64,000 nt of DNA. Origin: Ahaetulla prasina (Eukaryota; Chordata; Lepidosauria; Squamata; Colubridae). The stretch is from NCBI RefSeq assembly GCF_028640845.1, contig NC_080539.1:179689459-179753458 (forward strand), read 5' to 3'. A model generated the notes under the pieces. That model was not told the origin of the DNA. It made no database searches and was given only the letters and a program-made list of their open reading frames with translations. Shown in pieces: positions 36,401-48,400 of the stretch (the stretch's first letter is position 1; each line of letters starts with the position of its first letter). Made by a program: the position numbers and the translations under genes.

Positions 36401-39400
36401 CCAGCAGTGTGCTGCAGCTGCCAAAAAAGCCAGTGCAATCCTAAACTGCATTAACAGTGGGATAGAATCATGATCACATGCAGTGTTAATACCATTTTAT
36501 AAGGCCTTGGTAAGTCACAATTGGAATGTTGTGCCCAGTTTTGGTCACCATAATATCAAAAAGATGTTGGGACTCTGGAAACAGTGCAGAGAACAAAAAC
36601 CAAGATGGTTAGAGGCTGGAGGCTTAAACATAAGGAAGAATGGTTGTAGGAATCGGATAAGTCTAGTCTAATGAAAAGAAGAACTACTGTGTTTTCCCGA
36701 AAATAAGACCCTGTCTTATATTTTTTTGAACCTGTAATGAGCACTTGGTGTTATTGTCATATGATCAAAAGCCCGATTGGGCTTATTATCAGGGGATGTC
36801 TTATTTTGGGAGAAACAGGGTAAGGGTGACATGATAAAAATGATAAAAATGTTACAATATTTCAGGGATTATCACGAAGAAGAGGGGGTCAACCTATTTT
36901 CCAAAGTGCCAGAAGGCAAGACAAGAAACATTGCATGAGAAGCAACCAAGGAGAAAAGCAACCTAGAACTAAGGAGAAATTTCCTGACAGTTAGAACAAT
37001 TAATCAATGAAATGCCTTGCCTTCAGAAGCTGTGGATGCTCCATCACTGGAGGTTTTTAAGAAGAGATCGGACAGTCATTTGTCCAGAGTGGTGTAGGGT
37101 GTCCTGTTAGAAGACCTTCAAGGTCCCTTCCAACTCTGTTATTCTCTTATTCATTTAAGTTATTCCAGTAATTTCAGTGACCTAAAGATGGCACCAATGC
37201 TCTATCATGAACCTATTAACTACCTTTAACATGCCAAATCTGATAAAGAAAAAAATAACAATTTAACTTACTAAAGAAGGACCTTGTAAACTGTACAGCT
37301 ATAATCTAATATCCAAAACCAGCTCTTGGCATTAAGCATAGTAGGAGAAAAGAAGCAAATTCTACATACCTTTTTACATAATTGTTCTGGTATAGTGACA
37401 TCACTGCTTCAAACACTGACACACAGATGCAAAGACATATTTGTTTATTAAAATCCGTATATGCATCTATCCAGAGTCATTGACTGGGTGGCTATAGAAA
37501 TGGAATAAATAAATATGTAAAAATGTGCTAGTGTGCATTTACTTATTTATTTAAATTAAAACGTGCTGTTTGTTTGGAAGGCTATGGTGGAATGGTGATT
37601 CATTGCAGCTAAGTGCTAAAGAAGCTCACACTAATATTTTGCAGGCCACAGATACAGGAGCATCCATGACTATACATGCTTTTGGAGCTTATTTTGGGTT
37701 GGCTGTAGCCAGAATGCTCTACCGGCCGGGCTTGAAAAATGGACATCCTAAAGAAGGTTCTGTTTACCATTCAGACCTATTTGCTATGATTGGTGAGTGA
37801 GCACTTCATTGTTTGGTAAATTCCATGGGGCTGTTTTTAGCTAATTAATTAACTTGTTTTTTTAATAACATTTTAATAAGAATCTTGAACTGATCAACAA
37901 ATCACAAAATAAAAATGACTGCAATAGAAACAATCAAATATAAATCAATTAAAAGCAGCTCTTTGTGCTGAAATGTTGGTAGAATGAAGTGAAGAGGGAA
38001 GGAAAGCCTCCCATCCAACTATAGGCCTCAGTTGCTACTTCTATGGAGTATTGCCTCATTGCGGGGGGCGGGAGGGGGGAGGTTCATGCACCCCATGCAT
38101 TTGTGTATATAGGTGATGTTTTTCTGAACCTTACCTCTTTTCTTCTAGTCAGACAAGTTATTCATTCTAGAGGCCTTTGATCCTAAATGAGACATTGGCA
38201 CTTAATAAGTGATCTCAAAGTAACTTTGACTCAGATTCCTTATCGTCTGGATGTTGTGTTAAAGATTGAAAACATGACATGTAATGTAAGCAGAAAAATT
38301 TCCCCCAAACGCTGTAAAAGTGAAATATTACTCAAACTGTTTATATTTACAGCAGGAACTCAAAGCTGCTTTGCCTCTTCATTTATATATGCCCAATTTC
38401 AAGTGATACAGGTAGTCCTCAGGTTATGACTGATCATTTAGCAACCATTCAAATGTATCATCAGGGGCTATTTACAACTCAGATTCAAATTTCCAATGGT
38501 TCCCCCCATAATCACATGACCAAACTTCAGGTGTTCAGCAACCAAGCTATATTTATGGCCAATTGCAACATCCTGCAGTCACATAACTGCTTTACAGCTG
38601 TTATGCTAAAAACTAGCATTTACTTCCATTTTTTAGCAAAACTGCAGCCATAATGAACCACTGGTTTGCTTAACAACCACATCATTTGTTTAACAACTGC
38701 AGCATTTGTTTCACGGCCATGGCATTCCCTTAATGATTGTCACAAAAGAAGTCATAAAATTGGGTTGCTCACACAACCAAACCGTTTACAACCATCACAA
38801 CTCACAAATATGATGGGCGAGCTCCGTTACATAAATCAAGGACTATCTGAACCTGTCATATTTGGTGTAGTGGATAAGGACCAGGCTAAATGCCTTGAGT
38901 CTGTGAGTTCTTATCCTGCCTTAAGCACAAAGCTAGCTGGGTGACCTTGAGTCAATTCCTCTTTCTCAGCCCTAAGAAGCAGGTGAGGGGAACCACTTCC
39001 AAAATAGCTAGGCAGTTGCCAGGAATCAAGACTGACACATTTTCTTTTTCAGGTACTCTTTTCCTTTGGCTTTTTTGGCCCAGTTTTAACTCAGCCATTG
39101 CAAAATCAGCAGAGGAGCAACAGAGGGCAATCATGAACACATACTTCTCTTTAGCAGCATGCACCGTCACCACATTTGCTTTCTCTATTCTGGTTGAACA
39201 CCGAGGCAAATTGGACATGGTAAGCATTGCCTTGAACTCCGGTGACAGAGGTCTACTTGAACTAACCAACGTGCTTTACAGCAGAATAATACAGTTTCTC
39301 AAAAGATTGCTACATCTTATTAATCCAAGCCAAACTGTTCCAACTTGAAGTTTATAAAAGCATATAAGAACATATGTCTTCTACAAAAATACTCTGTGGC

Positions 39401-42400
39401 ACACTAGGCTCAAAAACTAATTAGTTATACGTTAAGGATTTGCTAATGTGTTGATAGAGATCTGGGCACTTTGAAAATCATTTGGAGGAAGTGCTTCAGA
39501 TCTTGCATAAGTAGAGCATCTTTCTCCTGGAGAGCCTGAAAAAAAATATGTCTGCTCTAAATGTGGCATTAATTATGCACTATTTGATAATTTGAATAAT
39601 TAAAGCAAATCTTTTTCATAGCTTATGCAAGCTTGAAAAAAAAGTGCACTTTAATGACTAGCAGGCAAGTATTGTGCTTCCATGTGGTTTAAACTATTTC
39701 TTCCGAAACTATCCTAGAGGTTCAAACTTCAGCTGGATAATCATATGTACGGTATTTATAGACGTTCTCCATTACAAATACTATGATGAAATTCTGCAGG
39801 AGGTTATTTTAAAGATAAATTTAGAAACTCTGATTTAAATAGTTTCTTAGAGCACAAAAAGTTTAAAAAATTTCTTAAATGAGTCCTTATTTCTCGTTTG
39901 TGTCATTTTGTACAAGTCACATTTAAACAATTTTTCACTTTCCCCTCCCTCACTTACATCCCAAGCATAAAATAGCTTTCTAACTACATTTTCTCTCAGA
40001 ACACTAATTTCTGAAAATATCATCTTCAAAACAGACAGAAACATGAGCATTTGAGAAGTGCCTAAAAACAACAAAAACAAACAGCACCTGCTTGAGCAAA
40101 TAAGTTTCAGTCTGCACATTGGATCAGGATGTGCAATATAAAATTATAATGACCAAATTCTTTAAGTATACTTACTGATGACATTTTTTTTTTTTTGCAA
40201 AATATTGCCATTGTCAATATAAATCTTTCCAGTCCTTAAGATTGGTCTATGTGGATGCTTCTGTAATACATCACATACAGGGTCTTCTTGGTGATGGCAC
40301 CTTAATTCTTGATTGCTTTCTGAAGGAGGTTCAAGCAACTGTTTCCACTCTTGTTTTGAGATTACTGAACTTCAATTGAAGGTAGTTTCTGCCGTTTTAA
40401 TTTGTTATTTCTCATTTTATTTCTACTGTACATTTGTTTTCTGTGCTGTTTATTTCAAGTAGTGTTTTATTGTTATTTTATGGTGACCCTGTTGTTTTCA
40501 AACCTCTTTGTAAAAGAATGGACTTACAGAATTTAAATAATCAAAAAGGAAGAATTTAGCCATGCTTTGATTATCACATAATGTAGTTGTCAACTCTGCT
40601 TGATTTGGCTTGGTGCCTCACAGGCATCCTGCCATTAAAGGCTGGAAGGTGGGGGGAGAAGAGGATGAAAGGAGAAGAGGATGAAAGGGGAATAAATAAA
40701 ACTGCGTGTATCATTGATGGGAAAACAAGACGGGGGTGGGGGAATGACAGGTGCAGCATCCCACAGCCAGGCACTCTGAGAGATATGTGGATTACCCCCA
40801 AACATCTCAGTGTTCTCAAAATGACATGGCAAACTCCAGTTAACTAGAAATGCACTCATCACAGTGGGAGAGATGGGCTTTGGGTGAACCTTTATTTTTT
40901 ATTTTTTTGTATCTTGTGAGCGCAGCAGAATTCAGAGCTAGCTTGATTTTACTGCAGCCTACACCTTTAGTAAAAGAACTCTTTGCTTTAACCAAATGGA
41001 GTCAAGGGCAGGTCTTGACATTGTATTGGGGCAGGTCTGACAGTAGTGCTCTTGTACTTCAATAACAAGGATCATAATAGTGGCTACCCTGCAATTACAT
41101 ACAGTACATTTGATTGATTGATTCTATACCATCAACTCAGGATTGATTCTTAGTGACCATACAGATATCACAGGCATATGAATATTTGATGTGTGATGTC
41201 ACACAGATATCACAGGAATAGGAATAGCCAAATTCCAATAACCACTGATTCCAAATCAACAGGATTGTTATCACAATGATATCACTTGGATAATGAGATT
41301 TCCCAATATGGAAAGTAGAATTCTTATTGATTCCATTGTTGTTTAGCAAGCATTTCTTCCCGTAGAGAATGAGAAACAATGAACAGGGTGAAATTGTTTC
41401 TTTACCCAAAAATTAAAAGTACCATGACCCTACTTTTCATTATTTTAATTCTGTGCATATTTAACATATATGAAACTCCCAGGTTTCATTTATAAGAGTT
41501 AAATCAGAAAACAAATTATATAAGGTTGATGACCCATTGCCAAGAAGAGAGCATGTATTCATAGATTTTAAACTAGTGGCAGGTCATATATTCTGTATAG
41601 ATCAGTTCCAGGCTGCTTTTCTAATAAATGAAACTTGATCAGTAGAAATACAGATTTGTGGTTCTGGAGAGCCATGGCTTGGTCTGGGTCTGATAAGGCA
41701 GTGTTCTTATGTATCTTATTTCAAGGGTCATACATGGAGGCCATCATGAACTGCTGCACAATTCCTATGGTACACTCAGATCATTTAAAGCAAATTGATA
41801 TCCTGTGCTTCAGCCAAAAATCCTTTCCCTTGGCATTAGAGATCTCCTCTTACTGGTCATATTTTATGTCTCCTGCAGGTACACATTCAAAATGCCACCT
41901 TGGCAGGTGGTGTTGCTGTGGGTTCATGTGCTGACTTGGACATCTTGCCTGTTGGGGCTTTATTAATTGGTAGCATAGCAGGAATCATCTCAGTTCTTGG
42001 ATATAAGTATTTATCTGTGAGTATTTTTTTGTAAAGAAAAGTAATTCTACTACAGCTTCCACTATCTAGCAAACTCCATTTTCTATATTTCTAGTATCCT
42101 AAGCTATCTTCATTAGAATTCCGGGAGTTGTAATCTACTACTGGAATACCTTGTTAGGGAAGGTTTAGCTAATAGATACCAGCATATGGTTGCATGATAG
42201 TTGCATATGGGTGTTAAGGAATCTCCTGCAAATTGCCTTTCTCTTTCCTCCAAGTTCCCAGGATCTATGAGATTTCCATCATAGGAAGCAAGCTGTATCA
42301 GGGACAGAGACCTCCACACAGAGAAGGGCTACTTTCAAGACACACTTGATAGATGGCTTCTTCAGCAAGGATTTTCTGCCACCTTGGGTGGGAAAGGCAA

Positions 42401-45400
42401 AACATATACTGGATTAGGCTATCTTAAATATAGCCCTGAGCTATATTGGCATTATGGGGAATGATTGCATTTGGAAATATATAAGTAGCTAGTGCAACCA
42501 ATATCTTTGAATTGTAGTTATACGTAATATTATACTATGCACTTTCAATCAGAAAGAAGTCTGTGGAAGACCTTGATTCCTGTCTGTTTAAGTGAGACTG
42601 AGTGTTGGGTTCTAAGTCTATTCTATTATTGCAGTGAAAGCCAGAATACTTGCATCCTGTCCCATCTGTTTATAGGACAGCAGACTCAAATCAATGTTTA
42701 AAGAAACTGCATTGCAATATACCATACATATATTTTATAAAACATGCTAGCTTGTGTAGAATGGAAAGTGAAAAAGAAGACGAGCAAGCTTTATTTTCTT
42801 TTAATGGTTATTATAAAATAACCTTTTGTTCTCTTCTAGCCATTGCTGGCCTCGAAGCTGAAAATTCAAGACACCTGTGGTGTCCATAATCTACATGGTT
42901 TACCTGGGCTATTGGGAGGGATTGCAAGTATCATTGCAGCTGCTGTGCAGGTTGACAAGTAAGTAACTTGCAGGTTAGCAAGTAAGTTTTTTTTTAAATT
43001 GTATTTTACTGTCATTTAACTGACTAGACAGATTTATAGATGACTTTGAAAGAGACTTTCTCACCAAGTAGATTGCAAAAATATTTCATTTGGCAATAGA
43101 TCTTAAACAGTTTTTCTCTGCCAGTAAAACAAACTTTATAACAAGATTGATAACGACGCCTTGGCAAAGCCATAGAACAAGACTCAAAGAAATCAAACTC
43201 TCCAACCACAAAAGAATAAATAAGTTGGGTTGGTAACCTGTTTATTGTTTAAGCGGCCAGTCAGGGGTACTGTAATTTGACCAAGCTCTAGGCCAGTGTT
43301 GCCCAAATTTAGCAACTTTAAGAATAGAATAGAATAGAATAGAATAGAATTTTTATTGGCCAAGTGTGATTGGAATTTGTCTTGGTGCATATGCTCTCAG
43401 TGTACATAAAAAGAAAAGATACGTTCATCAAGGTACAACATTTACAACACAATTGTTGGTCAATATATCAATATAAATCATAAGGATTGCCAGCAACAAG
43501 TTACAGTCATACAGTCATAAGTGGAAAGAGATCGGTGATGGGAACTATGAGAAGATTAATAGTAGTGCAGATTCAGTAAATAGTTTGACAGTGTTGATGG
43601 AATTATTTGTTTAGCAGAGTGATGGCCTTTGGGAAAAAACTGTTCTTGTGTCTAGTTGTTCTAGTGTGCAGTGCTCTATAGCGTCGTTTTGAGGGTAGGA
43701 GTTGAAACAGTTTATATCCAGGATGCGAGGGGTCTGTAAATATTTTCACGGCCCTCTTCTTGATTCGTGCAGTATACAGGTCCTCAATGGAAGGCAGATT
43801 GGTAGCAATTATTTTTTCTGCAGTTCTAATTATCCTCTGAAGTCTGTGTTTTTCTTGTTGGGTTGCAGAACCGAACCAGACAGTTATGGAGGTGCAAATG
43901 ACAGACTCAATAATTGACTTCAACTCCCAGAATTCCCCAACCACAATGGCTGTCTAGGGAATTCTGGAAGTTGAGGTCCACTCATCTTAAAGTTGCTAAA
44001 GTTGGGAAGCATCGCGGTAGGTCATTAATCATTTAGTAACATCAGCACAGCAATATCTGTCAGTCCTTTGGGCAGGAGGGGAACTGAAACTATATGAGGC
44101 CCCGAGGAATAAAAAATAGAATAGAATAGAATAGAATAGAATAGAATAGAATAGAATAGAATAGAATAGAATAAAAAAATTTATTGGCCAAGTGTGATTG
44201 GACACACAAGGAATTTGTCTTGGTGCATATGCTCTCAGTGTACATAAAAGAAACGATACCTTCATCAAGGTACAACATTTACAACACAATTGTTGGTCAA
44301 TATATCAATATAAATCATAAGGATTGCCATGGTAGGAATGATGGTAGGAAGAGGAAAGTAGAAATGAAAGAAAGTCCCTTGTGATTTGCATTCCTTTCCC
44401 ATTCATCAGCCTTGCTCATGCAGCATGTTTTTAGAGGAGTATAAAACATTTGAATGGGCTGTTTTGCACTGCACACTGGCAGAAGCGAAGTAGCTCTCTG
44501 CAAAGGGTTAAAGCGGATGCACCTTCAAAGTCTTTCCTAGTAGTCTGTGTGTGGTATGCACTTCCACAGCTGTTTGTTGCTGGGTTAGGTAGAAGTGACT
44601 TTTGTGTGTACACATACATCTGAACAACCAGATATAGTTGTCAAAGAAGTCTGCATGATGTTTTCAGATGACACAAAGTTCATTTGTTCTCTTTACAGTG
44701 TATCGGTCGGGATGCAAGCTGCTGCTCTAGGCTGCTCTGTTGCAATTGCTATGGTAGGAGGAGCATTTACAGGTCAGTAAAATAAAGACATCTCCAGGAA
44801 ATGGGGAACTTCATGCAGATCACAACTTCTGTACGTTAAAGGATGGATAAAATGCAGGCTTGTAGTATCTTCAAAAAACTGAATAAGAATTTGCAGAACT
44901 GTTCAGTGGTGGGATTCAGCCAGTTTGCACCAGTTCAGGTGACCTGGTTGTTAATTACCCCACCTTCTGCTATCAAAGTGGATCCTGGGCACTGCGCTGC
45001 AATGGAGAAACAGGCAATGGAAGCCATTTTCCTTCTTTCTTCTCCCTGCTCCTCCTCCTTCCTTTATGCTGGCCACTCCGTTGGCTGTTTCTTCATTGCA
45101 GCACAGTGCCCAGGATCCACTTTGATAGCAAGAGGGGAAAAATAATTTGCCTAAACTAACCCCTCAGTCTCCCCTACATTGGGCCCATCTTTGATCATGC
45201 TGCCAACTTAATTCCTTGCCCCTCTCACTTTTGCCTGCAGAATGACCAACACCCCCTGCAGACAACTTCACTGGGAGGCTGGAGTCCCTCTCTCCTTTTC
45301 CCTCAATTCTTCACCTTCCCACAGGAGCTCTTGGGAGCATTAACTCCTTGTCTCTATGGTAACACCCCCCTCCTCATTCTTTTGAAACCTCACCTCTTAA

Positions 45401-48400
45401 AGGAGTCATCCAGAAGAATAGAATAGAGTAGAATTTTTTTTATTGGCCAAGTGTGATTGGACACACAAGGAATTTGTCTTGGTGCATATGCTCTCAGTGT
45501 ACATAAAAGAAAAGATATGTTCATCAAGGTACAACATTTACAACACAATTGATGATCAATATATCAATATAAATCATAAGGATTGCCAGCAACAAGTTAT
45601 AGTCATACAGTCATAAGTGGAAAGAGATTGGTGATGGGAACTATGAAACGATTAATAGTAGTGCAGATTCAGTAAATAGTCTGACAGTGTTGAGGGAATT
45701 ATTTGTTTAGCAGAGTGATGGCCTTGGAAAAACTGTTCTTGTGTCTAGTTGTTCTGGTGTGCAGTGCTCTATAGCGTCGTTTTGAGGGTAGGAGTTGAAA
45801 CAGTTTATGTCCAGGATGCGAGGGATCTGCAAATATTTTCACGGCCCTCTTGCAGTATACAGGTCACCCTTGACAGTTAGAACAATCAATAAGTGGAACA
45901 ACTTGCCTGCAGAAGTTGTGAACGCTCCAACACTGGAAATTTTTAAGAAAATGTTGGATAGCCATTTGTCTGAAATGGTGTAGGGTTTCCTGCCTCGGCA
46001 GGGGATTGGACTAGATCGGCAGGGGATTGGACTAGAAGACCTCCAAGGTCCCTTCCAACTCTGTTATTATGTTATGTTAAACAGCCTTTTGGCAAAGGGT
46101 GGTAATTTAGCAACCAGTTCACTCAGGGTTAAGTTGGCCATCGCGGGAGGCTCGTCGCACATGTGCAGCGGGGTTGGAGGGTGGGGATAGGCACGTCAGC
46201 CAACCTGATCCTAGGCAAACCGGTTCTTAAATTATTTGAACCCCAACACTGGAACAATTCCTTCTTAGGTGTTTATTTAATGAAGTAACATGCTATTACA
46301 ATTAGTGTATTTTTTTTTTTAGAAAAATACAGCATCATTTGCCAGAGTAGAATACAGTTGCTCCTCTGTTTTCTGTATTTTATGCAATCTTTGTTTACCT
46401 TATTTTAGAGAATGTTCCCACTGATAACCTTCAGTGTATTTTTTCTTCATGATACAGGATTAATAGTCAGCTTGCCTTTCCTGGGACAGCCACCTGATCA
46501 GAACTGCTATGATGACTCTGTATATTGGGAGGTAGGGCACATTTCAAACAATAGAGAAGAACTGCAATCTGTGGCAACATATACACATTTTTTTCCCACT
46601 AGGATGTCTGTTAGCTTCGGATTTTTATCACATAGAATAGCATTTTATCACCTGATACATAGAATTGATTCCAGATTTTGTTTTGCTGAATCCAGAATTG
46701 GAAAGATGAAGAGTTGCTTATATTAGGATCAACTATATAGTTCTGTTCTTTTCACAGCTTTGCTAAGGTTATTCTGGGCTGAAAACAATGTGATGAGCCA
46801 ATTTTTAAAAATGTTTTTACTGTCATATCATATTCATCCAGGTTTCGACAGCACAGATGTGATACTATAAATCTTTTTTAATCAATGCTTTTCTTTCTCC
46901 CTCTCTCTTTTTCTCTCTCTTCTAGTATATGTTTCCCCTCAATTTCAGAGTCCTCTTATTATTTTCCTTACTATTCTGTCCTATTGTGCATTTCATGGTT
47001 TTTCCAACTGTTTCTCTCTCCCTCCCATTGTCTTATTATTCTGTTTTATTTCAGAAACCCATTTCTTAATATTTTTTTTTCCATTTCTCACACAACTATA
47101 TTTCAAAACATGCACATCATCTTATTTACATACACACACAGACCTGAATAAATGAACACACTGGCTTCCCTACAGCTGCAAACTACATTTTTACATTTCA
47201 AATGTATCATGAAGAGGTGGCGGTGGGTGTTAAATGTTTCTTCTCTGTATACCAAGTGCCATGTCAGGTCCTGTTTTCCTCCTACTGCTACTAGTACTAC
47301 TTTTCTTCCTCCTTCTCCTCAACTACAGAAACATTTATTTATTTATTTATTTTGTCACACAGTATATATAAGCATAAGCATGAAATAATTATACAATATA
47401 TAAGCATATATATATAAGTATGCGTATGTAATAACTATATTAACTGGATATAACGAAAGGAAACAATAGGACAGGAACGGTAGGCACGCTTGTGTTCTTC
47501 CTCACATCACATAAATGATGTGAGGAACAGGATATGGAGTTTGTTGTCTTTCAGTATTCTTGCTCTCCTTTTTTTCTGTACTTCCTCATTCCTGATCTTG
47601 CTGAATTCATCAACAATGGCACATGTGGCTTGATGCCATCTGTCATCAAGTAATCTATATGATTTTGCAGCATAAAACTCTGCTCTAGATGATGATCAGC
47701 TGTTTCTCTCTGGATAAAACAGACTTATGTCACCAGTAGTATGATACTATCAGGTTTTGGGATGAGGTAAAATTTTGGCCTAGTTTTTTAATAAATATTT
47801 TAGAAATTGGGCTGTACTTTTACCAGTACAGAGAAAATAGCTTAATTACATCTTCTGGAGGCTTAACATAAGTATTTGCTGTTTAAATTGGTATATGTAT
47901 TTTTTAAAACACAACTTTCCAACAATGTGGTTTTGGGAAACCAAGGGACATATAAACATGCAAAGAGGATCAGGGTTGCATAGTGCAATGGTTGTCTATC
48001 TCATTCTTGAGATGTTTCCAAAACTTGTTTAAGTTAATGCTTATTTCTAATGACAACCATGTTCCTACAGATGGATACAAAAGGGAGCAAAGGATGGGAA
48101 AGCATTTATTTAATCAATTTGACAAATGATCAGACTATATAGACCAGAAACATGAGAGGCAATTCTTCATCTGTATCATGAGTAATGGTACAACTATGGC
48201 TACTTTGATATTTTAAATCAACAACCTGGTATAAAAGAGATACAGTCCTACTGGGACATTTCCTCAGCAAATTCACATTTGATTAATTTGGGTTTATAAG
48301 GTAGAACAATGCAAGTTCCCAATGGATTATGTTTAGAGATTTAGTAATGCAGAGAGGGGGGGGAGGGGGGGAGAGAGACTCAAAAGCGTCAGTTAAATTC

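Larger units (their letters stand above)
28125..37644 (+). other. RHAG: RHAG intron 3 (9.5 kb)
   Basis: The most repeat-laden intron: a Bov-B tail, a 503-bp tandem duplication carrying family B LINE sequence, an L2-type LINE, a family B LINE, a 758-bp hAT element, a SINE split by CR1, and a CR1 copy split by a small DNA transposon. I see nothing in 28125-28700 or 37150-37644. Confidence 0.9.
37793..39052 (+). other. RHAG: RHAG intron 4
   Basis: Contains a 441-bp DNA transposon (38409-38849) and a sense Sauria SINE (38868-39040) that ends against the exon 5 acceptor. Nothing recognised in 37793-38408. Confidence 0.9.
42959..44698 (+). other. RHAG: RHAG intron 7
   Basis: Holds a foldback element (from about 43291) split by a 600-bp Snake1-like CR1 (43321-43918), then a second Snake1-like CR1 (44108-44330). 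Nothing recognised in 44331-44698. Confidence 0.9.
44773..46457 (+). other. RHAG: RHAG intron 8
   Basis: Mostly a single hAT element (44904-46251) that itself holds a Snake1-like CR1 and a CR1 3' end. 46260-46457 shows nothing recognisable except a T-run. Confidence 0.9.

Noticed and set aside
38941..39348. 135-codon frame read as a single-exon gene
   Set aside because: It is RHAG exon 5 read through into SINE sequence on one side and intron on the other; the splice sites at 39052 and 39220 define the real exon.
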